DNA of 64,000 bases from Lachnospiraceae bacterium (GTDB lineage: Bacteria; Bacillota; Clostridia; Lachnospirales; Lachnospiraceae): positions 1 through 64,000 of the forward strand of contig JAFRYE010000067.1 in the NCBI GenBank assembly GCA_017441265.1, read 5' to 3'. A model generated the notes under the pieces. That model had not been told where the DNA came from. It saw only the letters and a program-made list of their open reading frames with translations, and did not search any database. Positions 25,298 to 35,913 of the stretch are shown one piece after another; the stretch's first letter is position 1; every line of letters starts with the position of its first letter. The position numbers were made by a program, and so were the translations under genes.

Positions 25298-26381
25298 GGT
25301 ACGCCTCCATCAAACGAAGGAATCGGTCGAACAAATACGCGCTGTCCTGCGGACCCGGGGAACTCTCCGGATGATACTGGACGCTGAAAGCGCGATCCGC
25401 TTCGCAGGCGACGCCCTCCACGGTGTTGTCCAGGAGATTTTTGTGCGTGACCGCGAGGGGAGTTCCTGCAAGACTTGCCTCGTCCACCGCATAGGAGTGG
25501 TTCTGCGAGGTGATCTCGATGCGACCGGTTGCGAGATCCCGCACGGGATGGTTGCCGCCGCGATGACCGAATTTCAACTTGTAGGTCTTTGCACCGTACG
25601 AGAGCGAAAGGATCTGATGTCCGAGGCAAATGCCGAAGATCGGAAGTTTTCCGTGCAGCTCGGATACGGTGGAGATGGTCTTGGGAACGTCCGTCGGGTC
25701 GCCGGGGCCGTTGGAGAGCATCACGCCGTCCGGGTCAAACTTCAGGATGGCAGCGGCGTCCGTATCCCACGGTACCACAGTGACTTCACAACCGCGCGCA
25801 AGGAGCGAGCGGAGAATGTTCCGCTTCATTCCGCAGTCGATCAACGCAACGCGGAAGCGTACATCTCCCTGAGGCTTGTAGGTTTCGATCTCTTTGCAGC
25901 TCACACGCGACACGGCATCGTTCGGAAGAGAGGTGCTTTTTATGATGGCAAGTCCTTCCTCCGTCGTTGTCTCCGGGGTGGTGATCAGCACCTTCCGGGA
26001 GCCAAGATCGCGGATGGAACGGTTCAGCTTTCGGGTGTCTAAGCCGCTTACGCCGGGGATTCCGTAGCGCTTCATGACACTTCCGAGAGACTGCGTGCTT
26101 CGGAAGTTGGAGGGCTCGTCGTTGTATTCGTGGACAAGGAGCGCACCGATGGTCGGACGGCCGGTTTCGTAGTCGTCATCGCACATGCCGTAGTTGCCCA
26201 TAAGAGGGTAGGTCATGACGACCGCCTGATCGGTGTAGGAGGGGTCGGAGAGGATTTCCTGGTAGCCGACCATCGAAGTGTTAAACACCAGTTCCAACAC
26301 AACGTCGCCGTCGGCGCCGAAGCCGTAGCCGAGGTATTCCGCACCGTCCTCCGTTATTATTTTTCGGTCAAATATACGCAT
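25281..26381 (-). CDS. carA: Carbamoyl phosphate synthase small subunit
   Basis: From the ATG at 26379-26381 the protein has 366 residues. The N-terminal domain ([19 protein letters not shown]) and the class I glutamine amidotransferase domain with nucleophile elbow [10 protein letters not shown] and HPE in [10 protein letters not shown] are complete. It hydrolyses glutamine and channels ammonia to CarB. The open frame extends upstream through the promoter and into purF, but residues before the ATG are not family-like. A dedicated promoter lies in the short purF-carA gap. Confidence 0.97.
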   Translation of the reverse strand: MRIFDRKIITEDGAEYLGYGFGADGDVVLELVFNTSMVGYQEILSDPSYTDQAVVMTYPLMGNYGMCDDDYETGRPTIGALLVHEYNDEPSNFRSTQSLGSVMKRYGIPGVSGLDTRKLNRSIRDLGSRKVLITTPETTTEEGLAIIKSTSLPNDAVSRVSCKEIETYKPQGDVRFRVALIDCGMKRNILRSLLARGCEVTVVPWDTDAAAILKFDPDGVMLSNGPGDPTDVPKTISTVSELHGKLPIFGICLGHQILSLSYGAKTYKLKFGHRGGNHPVRDLATGRIEITSQNHSYAVDEASLAGTPLAVTHKNLLDNTVEGVACEADRAFSVQYHPESSPGPQDSAYLFDRFLRLMEAYHAEKN

Positions 26382-26445
26382 CTTGGTTTCGACCCTTCCT
26401 GAGTGAGATTCTTTGGTTTCAATGTCGTTTTCACAACCGAAAACG

Positions 26446-26474
26446 ATTATACGCTCTCTTGTTTTCGTTGTAAA
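26446..26474 (-). promoter_or_regulatory. carAB promoter in the purF-carA gap
   Basis: Read on the - strand: TTTACA (26469-26474), a 17-bp spacer, then perfect TATAAT (26446-26451). The -35 begins only 4 bases past the purF stop codon, so carAB can be transcribed independently of the upstream operon. Confidence 0.7.
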
Positions 26475-26478
26475 CAGT

Positions 26479-27903
26479 TTATCGCTCCGACAACCGCTGC
26501 TCGAAGCGGTCCTTACGAGTGTCGGAGGGAACCGGGGTCGGATAGGAGCCGTCAAAGCAGGCGCTGCAGATATCCGAGCTGCCGCACAGGCCCGGGAGTT
26601 CGTCAACGGGCAGATACCCGAGGGTGTCCACGCCGATGATCTCGGCGATCTCCTCGACGGTGTGCCGGCAGGCAATCAGATTGTCCTCGGAATCCACGTC
26701 CGTTCCGTAGTAGCAGGGATGCAGGAAGGGCGGCGCCGTGACTCTCATGTGTATCTCCCTGGCACCGGCTTCCCGGAGCATCCGCACGATGTGGGCGCAG
26801 GTGGTGCCGCGTACGATGGAGTCGTCGATCAGGACGATGCGCTTGCCTTTTACGGTCTCCTCCACGACGGCAAGCTTGATCTTCACGGCGTCCATCCGCC
26901 CGGAGGGCTTGATGAACGTGCGTCCGATGTATTTGTTTTTGATGAGCCCGATGCCGTAGGGAATGCCGGACGCTCTGGCGTAGCCGATGGCCGCGTCGAG
27001 GCCCGAGTCCGGAACGCCGATGACTATGTCGGCATCCGCGGGATGGGAAAGAGCGAGAATCTCGCCGGCACGCAGTCTTGCCGCATGCACGGAGACACCG
27101 TCGATGACGGAGTCCGGTCTCGCAAAATAAATATATTCAAAAATACAGTGTCGCACCGGGGCGGTTCCGCAGTGCTCCTTCCGGGAAATGACGCCGTCAC
27201 GGCTGAAGACAAGCATTTCCCCTGGCTCCACATCCCGGATCGGCGTTGCGCCCACGGCGTGCAGCGCGCAGGTCTCGGAGGCGACGATGTAGGTGCCGTC
27301 CGCTGTCTGCCCGTAGCACAGGGGCCGGAAACCGTGGGGATCGCGGATGCAGATCAGTTTCTGTGCCGACATGACGATTAGGGAAAATGCACCCTGAAGC
27401 GACGCGACAGCCCGGCTCACCGCATCTTCGATGGAGGGGCTCAAGAGCCGTTCCTTGGTCACAAGGTACGCGATGATCTCAGTGTCGCTTGTGGTGTGGA
27501 AGATTGCGCCGGTCAGCTCAAGGGCGGAGCGGAGCTCGGCGGCATTGCTGATGTTTCCGTTGTGGGCAAGCGCCATTTTCCCCTTTTGATGGTTGACCTC
27601 GATCGGCTGGACGTTGCTTCGCCCGGAGCCGCCGGTGGTGGCGTACCGGGTGTGGGCGACCGCCATGGTCGCTGCGGGGAAGGAGGCGAGCACCTCCCGC
27701 GGGAACACGTCCGAGACGAGGCCGACATCCTTGTGGGAGCGGAAGATCCCGTCGTCGTTGACGACGATACCGTAGCTTTCCTGACCGCGGTGCTGCAGCG
27801 CGTAGAGGCCGTAGTAAGCCATCTCCGCAGCCGGCACAGGCTCTTTGGAAAAGATGCCGAAGACGCCGCATTCCTCGTGTAATTTGTCAAATGCTGTGAT
27901 CAT
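26479..27903 (-). CDS. purF: Amidophosphoribosyltransferase
   Basis: The protein has 474 residues from the ATG at 27901-27903. A TTG two codons upstream is also possible. Residues 1-11 form a propeptide, and Cys12 in EECGVFGIF would become the N-terminal nucleophile, as in Bacillus PurF. The glutaminase domain is followed by the phosphoribosyltransferase domain with PRPP loop VLIDDSIVRGTT. Cysteines in the C-terminal part (LCGSSDICSACFDG) suggest the 4Fe-4S cluster of the Bacillus type. It uses glutamine for the first step of purine synthesis. Confidence 0.97.
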   Translation of the reverse strand: MITAFDKLHEECGVFGIFSKEPVPAAEMAYYGLYALQHRGQESYGIVVNDDGIFRSHKDVGLVSDVFPREVLASFPAATMAVAHTRYATTGGSGRSNVQPIEVNHQKGKMALAHNGNISNAAELRSALELTGAIFHTTSDTEIIAYLVTKERLLSPSIEDAVSRAVASLQGAFSLIVMSAQKLICIRDPHGFRPLCYGQTADGTYIVASETCALHAVGATPIRDVEPGEMLVFSRDGVISRKEHCGTAPVRHCIFEYIYFARPDSVIDGVSVHAARLRAGEILALSHPADADIVIGVPDSGLDAAIGYARASGIPYGIGLIKNKYIGRTFIKPSGRMDAVKIKLAVVEETVKGKRIVLIDDSIVRGTTCAHIVRMLREAGAREIHMRVTAPPFLHPCYYGTDVDSEDNLIACRHTVEEIAEIIGVDTLGYLPVDELPGLCGSSDICSACFDGSYPTPVPSDTRKDRFEQRLSER

Positions 27904-27960
27904 AAACAAGACCTCGGGATACTGAGAGGATTCGGGTGGATCTGCCGCACGTGCGGGGCG

Positions 27961-29577
<1,617 letters not shown>

Positions 29578-29581
29578 CTAA

Positions 29582-31165
29582 TCAAACACCGCTGGCGCCG
29601 TAGTTCGCGAGAACACGCGCCGACGGATCATTAACATTGCAACCTTCCCACTCGCGGTTCGGCATCCAGAAATCGACGATCATGTCTGCCTGACCGGGGT
29701 AGTAACGCTCGAAGATCTCGCGGTAGAGCAGCGATTCCTTCGTAAACGGCTGAGCGTGCGTGTAGCGCGCCCGCTTTGCCTCAAACTCCTCGTCCGTGTA
29801 AAGACCCTCGGCATACTCCTTGAGGATGTCCACCATCGAGTGTCCGACCGCATCGGAAAATGCGGCTTTCTGGCGCCAGAGAATGGAATCCGGAAGATAT
29901 TCAAGGCCTTCGAACGCGTGACGAAGAAGGTATTTTCCCATGTTGTAGTGGTTGCGTTTCATCTCCGGGTCGAGGCTCATGACGTAGCGCACGAAATCGA
30001 GATCGCCGAAGGGAACGCGGGCCTCGAGGGAGTTCACGCTGATGCAGCGGTCCGCGCGGAGGACATCGTACATGTGAAGCTCGCGGACACGCTTCTGTGC
30101 CTCCGTCTGGAAAGCTTCCGCGGACGGAGCGAAGTCGGTGTATTTGTAGCCGAAGATCTCATCGGAAATCTCGCCGGTGAGAAGCACCCGGATGTCCGTC
30201 TGCTCATGGATGGCCTTGCACACAAGGTACATACCCATGCTGGCGCGGATCGTGGTGATATCGAAGGTTCCCAGAAGTTTGATGACATCCGGGAGGTAGG
30301 AGATGACATCCTCGGGGGTCATGAAGACCTCCGTGTGATCGGCGCAGATGAAATCGGCAACCTGACGGGCGTACTTGAGGTCGATGGCGTCCTTGCTCAT
30401 ACCGATGGCAAATGTGCGGATCGGCGTCTTGCTCTGTCTCGCGGCGATCGCACACACGAGAGAGGAATCCAGACCGCCGGAGAGAAGGAACCCGACTTTG
30501 GCATCCGCGATGAGGCGCTTCTCAACGCCTGCGATCAGCTTCTCGCGGATCTTCTTGCAGGCTTCCTCGAGACCGTCGCCGCTCACGCTTGCGACAGCCG
30601 CAATGTCCTCATAGCGGTGGAATTCGCCGCCCTTGTAATAACATCCGGGCGGGAAGGGCATGATGTGTTCGCACATTCCGACAAGGTTTTTGGGCTCGCT
30701 GGCAAAAACGATCACGCCGTTTTTGTCGTAACCGTAGTAGAGAGGGCGAATGCCGATCGGATCGCGCGCCGCGATGAACTCGCCGGTTGCCCCGTCATAG
30801 ATCACGCAGGCAAACTCCGCGTCCAGACGGGCGAACATGTCCGTGCCGTACTCGCGGTACATCGGAAGAAGGATCTCACAATCGCTGTCGCTGGTGAATT
30901 GATATCCCTTTTTCACCAGAAGATCACGCTCCGCGGCAAAGCCGTACAGCTCACCGTTGCATACGACATAGTCGCCGTTCAGCTCGAAGGGCTGCATTCC
31001 GTCGTCGCTTAAGTCCATGATCGCCAGACGGTGAAAACCGAGAACTCCGTGTCCCGTGTCCACGATGCGCGTGTCGTCGGGACCTCGTGACACGGTCTGT
31101 GCAAATCCTTCCGTAAATGCCTGGGGGTCATGTACCGGCCCGCAATATCCAATGATTGAACACAT
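29582..31165 (-). CDS. asnB: Asparagine synthetase (glutamine-hydrolysing)
   Basis: From the ATG at 31163-31165 the protein has 527 residues. Cys2 directly after Met (MCSIIGYCG) is the Ntn nucleophile of the glutaminase domain, which fixes this start over the longer upstream reading. The synthetase domain has the ATP motif FLLSGGLDSSLV. GGAG precedes the ATG at 9 bases. It transfers glutamine amide nitrogen to aspartate. A stem-loop of 15 bp lies in its leader. Confidence 0.96.
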   Translation of the reverse strand: MCSIIGYCGPVHDPQAFTEGFAQTVSRGPDDTRIVDTGHGVLGFHRLAIMDLSDDGMQPFELNGDYVVCNGELYGFAAERDLLVKKGYQFTSDSDCEILLPMYREYGTDMFARLDAEFACVIYDGATGEFIAARDPIGIRPLYYGYDKNGVIVFASEPKNLVGMCEHIMPFPPGCYYKGGEFHRYEDIAAVASVSGDGLEEACKKIREKLIAGVEKRLIADAKVGFLLSGGLDSSLVCAIAARQSKTPIRTFAIGMSKDAIDLKYARQVADFICADHTEVFMTPEDVISYLPDVIKLLGTFDITTIRASMGMYLVCKAIHEQTDIRVLLTGEISDEIFGYKYTDFAPSAEAFQTEAQKRVRELHMYDVLRADRCISVNSLEARVPFGDLDFVRYVMSLDPEMKRNHYNMGKYLLRHAFEGLEYLPDSILWRQKAAFSDAVGHSMVDILKEYAEGLYTDEEFEAKRARYTHAQPFTKESLLYREIFERYYPGQADMIVDFWMPNREWEGCNVNDPSARVLANYGASGV

Positions 31166-31191
31166 AGTTAATTGCTCCTGTAAAATACCCA

Positions 31192-31230
31192 CTGTCGGCG
31201 TCATGCCGTTTTGCAGCATCACGCCGACAG
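31192..31230 (-). other. 15-bp stem-loop in the amt-asnB gap
   Basis: Arms 31192-31206 and 31216-31230 pair with one mismatch (CTGTCGGCG against CGCCGACAG). The downstream bases on the - strand (TGGGTATTTTA) are not a clean U-run, so this may be a processing or stability element or a weak attenuator. Confidence 0.5.
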
Positions 31231-31277
31231 TATGGTGTTATGTTTTTCAGAATCCCTGATAATCAGCTTCAGATGGA

Positions 31278-33032
31278 TTACTCAACATCCTGCAATGCAT
31301 CGTAGCCTTCCTCACCGGTACGAACCTTGATCACATTTTCCACATCGTAAACGAAGATCTTGCCGTCGCCGATATGGCCGGTGTAAAGGACTTTCTTAGC
31401 GGTCTCGATGACTTTGCGGACCGGAACGGCCACAACGACGATGTCGACCTGAATCTTAGGAAGAAGCGTTGCTTCCACAGGAACGCCACGGTAGAATTCC
31501 GGCTTTCCTTTCTGGATACCGCAACCAAGTACGTGGGAGACGGTCATGCCCGTGATGCCGATATCCATCATCGCGCTCTTCAGGGTTTCGAAACGCGATT
31601 CACGGCAGACGATCTCGATCTTGGTGAACTTCGGAGTACCGTCGTCAACAACGGCAGCAACTTTCTTAACGGGAACCGCTTCGGCTACCGGAGTATCACC
31701 GGTAACGGCAACGGCCTCAGCAGCTTCGGGGAAGCTGTAACTCAGATCGGTAACAGCGGGAGCGAAATCGGCGTATGCGCTCGGCAGGCCGTGCTCGGTG
31801 CTGTCCAGACCGCGGATTTCCTCTTCTGCGGAAACGCGCAGGCCGATGGTCTTCTTGATGATCACGAAGGTGATCGTCATGCAAAGAGCAGTCCATGCAA
31901 GGATTGCTGCAATACCCAGCGTCTGAATACCGAACAACTTGAAGCTTCCCGTGTAGAACAAACCGTCCAAACCGGCGGGAGCCTTCGGGTTAGCCAACAG
32001 ACCGACTGCGAGGGTTCCCCAGACGCCGTTTGCAAAATGAACGCCTACGGCACCGACGGGATCGTCGACATGGCATTTCAGATCGAGAACTTCAACAACT
32101 ACAACTACCAGAATACCGGATACGATACCGACGATGCTTGCACCGAGCGCGTCCAGTGCGTCACAGCCTGCGGTGATACCGACAAGGCCTGCCAGGGAGG
32201 CGTTGAGGCACATCGAAACATCGGGTTTGCCGTTCTTGATCCAGGTGTACAACAGTGTGGTGCAGGTTGCGACTGCCGGAGCGATCGTCGTGGTGACGAA
32301 GATGGAAGCAAGAGAGTTGCCGTCCCATGCAGCTGCACCGTTGAAGCCGTACCAGCCGAACCACAGGATGAAGCATCCGAGTGCGCCCAACGTGATCGCG
32401 TGACCGGGGATCGCGTTGACTTTCGTAACTTTGCCGCTCTTATCCTTGACGTATTTGCCAAGGCGCGGGCCTACCAGGATCGCACCGATCAATGCGGTGA
32501 TACCGCCGACGGAGTGGATCGCAGCGGAACCTGCGAAATCGTGGAAACCGAGCTTAACCAACCAGCCCTGTGAGTTCCAAACCCAACCGGCTTCGATCGG
32601 ATATACAAACAAAGAGATCACGCCGGAGTAGATGCAGTAGGAAATGAACTTTGTGCGCTCTGCCATGGAACCGGATACGATGGTCGCGGCCGTCGCGCAG
32701 AACACAAGGTTGAATACGAAGGAGGGAGCCATTCCGGCTTCGAGGAATCCTCCGAAATCCGTGAAGATCTTAAGATTCGGGACACCGATGAATCCGGCTA
32801 CGTAATCCTCGGCCATCATGAGAGAGAAGCCGAGCAGAACGAATACTACGGTACCGATACAGAAGTCCATCAGGTTCTTCATGATGATGTTGCCGGCATT
32901 TTTCGAGCGGGTGAAACCGGTCTCGACCATTGCAAATCCGGCCTGCATGAAGAAGACGAGTGCGGCTCCGATCAGGAACCAGATACCAAAAGCTTCTTTT
33001 GTGACAATTTGGGTGATATCGGTGATTGACAT
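31278..33032 (-). CDS. amt: Ammonium transporter with fused C-terminal PII domain
   Basis: From the ATG at 33030-33032 (AGGAGGTG upstream) the protein has 584 residues. Residues 1 to about 410 form the eleven-helix Amt channel, with FMQAGFAMVETGFTRSKNAGN near the start and VDDPVGAVGVHFANGVWGT late. After a linker of about 60 residues, residues about 470-584 form a complete PII domain with T-loop GKPEFYRGVPVE and GDGKIFVYDVENVIKVRTGEEG. The T-loop tyrosine that is uridylylated in proteobacterial GlnB is replaced by Val, so control is presumably by ligand alone. The PII domain would gate its own channel. Confidence 0.93.
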   Translation of the reverse strand: MSITDITQIVTKEAFGIWFLIGAALVFFMQAGFAMVETGFTRSKNAGNIIMKNLMDFCIGTVVFVLLGFSLMMAEDYVAGFIGVPNLKIFTDFGGFLEAGMAPSFVFNLVFCATAATIVSGSMAERTKFISYCIYSGVISLFVYPIEAGWVWNSQGWLVKLGFHDFAGSAAIHSVGGITALIGAILVGPRLGKYVKDKSGKVTKVNAIPGHAITLGALGCFILWFGWYGFNGAAAWDGNSLASIFVTTTIAPAVATCTTLLYTWIKNGKPDVSMCLNASLAGLVGITAGCDALDALGASIVGIVSGILVVVVVEVLDLKCHVDDPVGAVGVHFANGVWGTLAVGLLANPKAPAGLDGLFYTGSFKLFGIQTLGIAAILAWTALCMTITFVIIKKTIGLRVSAEEEIRGLDSTEHGLPSAYADFAPAVTDLSYSFPEAAEAVAVTGDTPVAEAVPVKKVAAVVDDGTPKFTKIEIVCRESRFETLKSAMMDIGITGMTVSHVLGCGIQKGKPEFYRGVPVEATLLPKIQVDIVVVAVPVRKVIETAKKVLYTGHIGDGKIFVYDVENVIKVRTGEEGYDALQDVE

Positions 33033-33248
33033 AGCAAGCACCTCCTTTTGTAAACTCCCCGTGCGGGTCGTGCGGCTCCGTCGGCCGCCGCTCACGCGGA
33101 GGTATTTTTGAAAATCCCAATGTATTCAGTTTTGTACGCCCATATCCCGCGGGAATCGGCGTTGCGGCTGTACAACCCTCCTTCGGAGTTGCGTGGCCGC
33201 CGCCGGTTCCGCAGGGTGTGTTTCGGAAAATGATCCTGCCCCGTCAGC
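33033..33248 (-). other. 216-base structured gap between glnN and amt
   Basis: The gap is GC-rich and contains short self-complementary segments (for example GCGGC..GCCGC around 33080-33100 and TCCCGCGGGA near 33150) but no clear promoter or terminator that I can place. It is probably the leader of amt, read from the glnN transcript. Confidence 0.35.
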
Positions 33249-35354
33249 TTATTTTACGCTGAAGAGGATGTCGCCGTAGGTCGGATACGGCCAGTAGCTT
33301 CTCGCCGTCAGCGTCTCCGCCTCATCGCAGGCGATGCGGAGTTCGTTCATTGCCGGAAGAACTTTATCGCGGATGAACTCGGACTCGGGGATGATGCTGT
33401 CGGCTTCGCGGAGGTCGATCATCGTCTTGCTCAGCGTCTCCGTGCGCTCGTCGATGATGTCCGTGAGCTCGGAGAGACGTGCGATCAGCCTGCTGTCGCG
33501 ACGGCAGGCGAGGGAAGCATCCACTGCCTTCTTCGCAGCGACGTCTCTTGCGAGATCCGAAGCGTATTTGTCAACTGCCGGAGCAATCTGCGTCTTGGCC
33601 ATTTCAACCATCGTGTTGGCCTCGATGGAAACGCTCTTGCAATAGTTCTCAAGCATGATGTCCACGCGGGAGCGAAGCTCGTCCATGGTGAACACGCCGT
33701 GGGAGATGAGCATATCCGCATTTTTCTTATCCAGAAGATGAGGCATGCAGTCTGCGGTGGTGCGGTAGTTGGAAAGTCCGCGAACCTCGGTCGCTTCCTT
33801 GATCCAGGCATCGTCGTAACCGTTGCCGTTGAAAATGATCCGCTTGTGATCCTTGATGGTCTTCTTGATCATCGCGTGGAGTGCGTCCTCGAAGTTCTCA
33901 GCGCCCTCCAAATGATCGGCGTAGATCTTCAAAGACTCGGCAACCGCACTGTTGAGCATGATGTTCGCGCAGGCGATGCTGTTCGAGGAGCCGAGCATAC
34001 GGAACTCGAACTTGTTTCCGGTGAATGCGAACGGCGATGTACGGTTACGATCCGTCGTATCGCGGTTGAACTTCGGAAGAACGTCAACACCGAGTTTCAT
34101 CACGGTCTTCTCTGTGCCGGCATATGGGGTATCCGTATCGATGGCTTCCAAAACGGCGTTGAGCTCGTCGCCGAGGAACATCGAGATAACTGCGGGCGGA
34201 GCCTCATTTGCGCCGAGACGATGATCGTTGCCGGCGGTGGCTACGGAGAGGCGAAGCAGATCCTGGTAATCGTCGACGGCCTTGATGACCGCGCACAGGA
34301 ACAACAGGAACTGCGCGTTTTCATAAGGAGTGTCTCCCGGGGAGAGAAGGTTCTGACCGCTGTCCGTTGCGATGGACCAGTTGTTGTGCTTGCCGGAACC
34401 GTTGACGCCTGCGAAAGGCTTCTCATGAAGCAGGCACACAAGACCGTGCTTTGCGGCAACCTTCTGCATGATCTCCATCGTCAACTGGTTGTGATCGGTT
34501 GCGATGTTGGTGGTCGAGTAGATCGGAGCGAGCTCGTGCTGCGCGGGAGCAACCTCGTTGTGCTCCGTCTTCGCGAGGATTCCGAGCTTCCAGAGTTCCT
34601 CGTTCAGATCCTTCATGTACGCCTGTACGCCGGGCTTGATCACGCCAAAGTAGTGATCGTCGAGCTCCTGGCCCTTCGGAGGCTTGGAACCGAAGAGCGT
34701 GCGGCCGGTGAAGCGAAGGTCGGGACGCTTTTCGTACATTTCCTTAGTGATAAGAAAGTATTCCTGCTCCGGTCCGACGGAGGAGATAACGCGCTTTGCC
34801 GTGGTGTTGCCGAACAGGCGAAGGATTCGCAGCGCCTGTTTGCTCAAAGCTTCCATGGAGCGAAGCAGCGGGGTTTTCTTGTCGAGTGCGTGTCCGCCGT
34901 AGGAGCAGAACGCGGTGGGAATGCAAAGGGTGTTTCCATTAATAAATGCGTAGCTCGTCGGATCCCATGCGGTGTATCCTCTTGCCTCGAACGTAGCGCG
35001 AAGGCCGCCGCTCGGGAAGGAAGATGCATCCGGCTCACCCTTGATGAGCTCTTTGCCGGAAAACTCCATGATCACGCCGCCGTCCGGAGACGGGGAGATG
35101 AAGCTGTCGTGCTTCTCTGCGGTGATGCCGGTGAGCGGCTGGAACCAGTGCGTAAAATGTGTTGCTCCCTTGCCGACGGCCCATTCCTTCATCGCTTCCG
35201 CAACGGCATTGGCAACGCTCGCATCGAGTTCCGCGCCCTCGTCGATGGTGCGGCGGAGGGAGGCGTATACTTTGGCGGACAGGGTAGCTTTCATGATCCT
35301 GTCGTCAAACACATCACATCCGAAATAGTCGGGAACCGTTGTCGTTGTCTTCAT
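33249..35354 (-). CDS. glnN: Glutamine synthetase type III
   Basis: From the ATG at 35352-35354 (AAGGAG upstream) the protein has 701 residues, in the normal range of GSIII and far above GSI. Signatures include [15 protein letters not shown] at the start, [20 protein letters not shown]-like [10 protein letters not shown], and [16 protein letters not shown] of the active site. It condenses ammonia with glutamate. It heads the - strand glutamine cluster, behind a promoter and a long leader with duplicated terminator-like hairpins. A separate short GSI is encoded on the + side of the same locus. Confidence 0.96.
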   Translation of the reverse strand: MKTTTTVPDYFGCDVFDDRIMKATLSAKVYASLRRTIDEGAELDASVANAVAEAMKEWAVGKGATHFTHWFQPLTGITAEKHDSFISPSPDGGVIMEFSGKELIKGEPDASSFPSGGLRATFEARGYTAWDPTSYAFINGNTLCIPTAFCSYGGHALDKKTPLLRSMEALSKQALRILRLFGNTTAKRVISSVGPEQEYFLITKEMYEKRPDLRFTGRTLFGSKPPKGQELDDHYFGVIKPGVQAYMKDLNEELWKLGILAKTEHNEVAPAQHELAPIYSTTNIATDHNQLTMEIMQKVAAKHGLVCLLHEKPFAGVNGSGKHNNWSIATDSGQNLLSPGDTPYENAQFLLFLCAVIKAVDDYQDLLRLSVATAGNDHRLGANEAPPAVISMFLGDELNAVLEAIDTDTPYAGTEKTVMKLGVDVLPKFNRDTTDRNRTSPFAFTGNKFEFRMLGSSNSIACANIMLNSAVAESLKIYADHLEGAENFEDALHAMIKKTIKDHKRIIFNGNGYDDAWIKEATEVRGLSNYRTTADCMPHLLDKKNADMLISHGVFTMDELRSRVDIMLENYCKSVSIEANTMVEMAKTQIAPAVDKYASDLARDVAAKKAVDASLACRRDSRLIARLSELTDIIDERTETLSKTMIDLREADSIIPESEFIRDKVLPAMNELRIACDEAETLTARSYWPYPTYGDILFSVK

Positions 35355-35389
35355 AAGTTTGTCTCCTTTCGGTCTCGGGAAAAAGAGAA

Positions 35390-35421
35390 GGCGCCTCCAT
35401 GTCTGTGACATGAAAGACGCC
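35390..35421 (-). terminator. Leader terminator (attenuator) just before glnN
   Basis: On the - strand the stem GGCGTC...GGCGCC (35390-35421) is followed by TTCTCTTTTT (35378-35389 region) and lies 36 bases before the glnN start. It sits behind the conserved string GGCAAAGGCG. Readthrough must be permitted for glnN to be expressed, which is what an antiterminator would do. Confidence 0.65.
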
Positions 35422-35475
35422 TTTGCCTTTCTCGCTGCGATACCATGTGTTGTTGTAATCATGTTTTTGAAAGCC

Positions 35476-35504
35476 CCGGTTTTGTAATCCGGTACCAAAA
35501 CCGG
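35476..35504 (-). promoter_or_regulatory. Middle hairpin of the glnN leader
   Basis: A perfect 9-bp stem, CCGGTTTTG with CAAAACCGG (35476-35484 with 35496-35504), encloses an 11-base loop that contains a competing CCGG. Alternative pairing within this segment is possible, as expected for a switch region. Confidence 0.45.
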
Positions 35505-35518
35505 TAACAAAAGAGAAA

Positions 35519-35547
35519 GCGCCTCTGAGTGAATACTCAAAGACGCC
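35519..35547 (-). terminator. First, promoter-proximal hairpin of the glnN leader
   Basis: Arms 35519-35530 and 35535-35547 form a 12-bp stem with wobbles around the loop ATTC, preceded by GGCAACGGCG and followed by a pyrimidine-rich TTTCTCTTTT. It is a near duplicate of the hairpin at 35390-35421. Confidence 0.55.
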
Positions 35548-35566
35548 GTTGCCTTTCATGAGCCCA

Positions 35567-35595
35567 GTTATACACCCGGATTTTTCGGTTGTCAA
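35567..35595 (-). promoter_or_regulatory. glnN promoter
   Basis: On the - strand: perfect TTGACA (35590-35595), a 17-bp spacer, TATAAC (35567-35572). It gives a leader of about 205 bases before glnN. Confidence 0.8.
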
Positions 35596-35791
35596 TACCT
35601 TTTTTCAAAATTTTTCGAGCGAATTTTTCCGGAGGGTTCGAACGCGATCCGATCGGGTAACACACTGCGCGGGTATAAGATTTCTTTTATTGTAATACTG
35701 TTATAAATCTTCCTTCAAAACGGCCGGAGGAGAATGTACCGGTTTGCGCGATCGCGGAAAATGACGGTCCGATAAAATCGAAAAAAACTTC

Positions 35792-35820
35792 TTGACAAAT
35801 GCATTTTGCGGCATTACAAT
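35792..35820 (+). promoter_or_regulatory. Promoter of the glutamate synthase operon
   Basis: Perfect TTGACA (35792-35797), a 17-bp spacer, TACAAT (35815-35820). It is divergent from the glnN promoter about 200 bases away. The region between holds a loose 7-bp inverted repeat (AAGATTT...AAATCTT) near 35677-35715. Confidence 0.8.
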
Positions 35821-35837
35821 GCGGACAAATGAGCAAA

Positions 35838-35888
35838 GGCGTTCATTTTCGGGTCGGGAGATGACCCGGAAGTGGGTGCCTTTTTTTT
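35838..35888 (+). terminator. Attenuator-like terminator in the glutamate synthase leader
   Basis: An 18-bp stem (35838-35855 with 35863-35880), all Watson-Crick or G-U pairs, with loop GGGAGAT, is followed by eight Ts. It begins only about a dozen bases after the expected transcription start and about 25 bases before the first gene. The base of the stem is preceded by GCAAAGGCG, as in the glnN leader hairpins. Expression of the operon requires readthrough. Confidence 0.8.
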
Positions 35889-35913
35889 GTTTTTGTTTAG
35901 GAGGTAAAAGAAC

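Noticed and set aside
22901-25387. Several + strand frames within carB
   Set aside because: Shadows of the two ATP-grasp halves on the - strand.
35355-35560. Known glutamine riboswitch (glnA RNA or downstream-peptide type) in the glnN leader
   Set aside because: I could not find the conserved core of either class as I remember them; the structure looks like duplicated terminators plus a middle hairpin.
35314-35595. Small protein encoded across the glnN leader on the - strand
   Set aside because: Its repeats (KGNGVF and KGKGVF) are translations of the duplicated regulatory hairpins, and it overlaps the glnN start in another frame.
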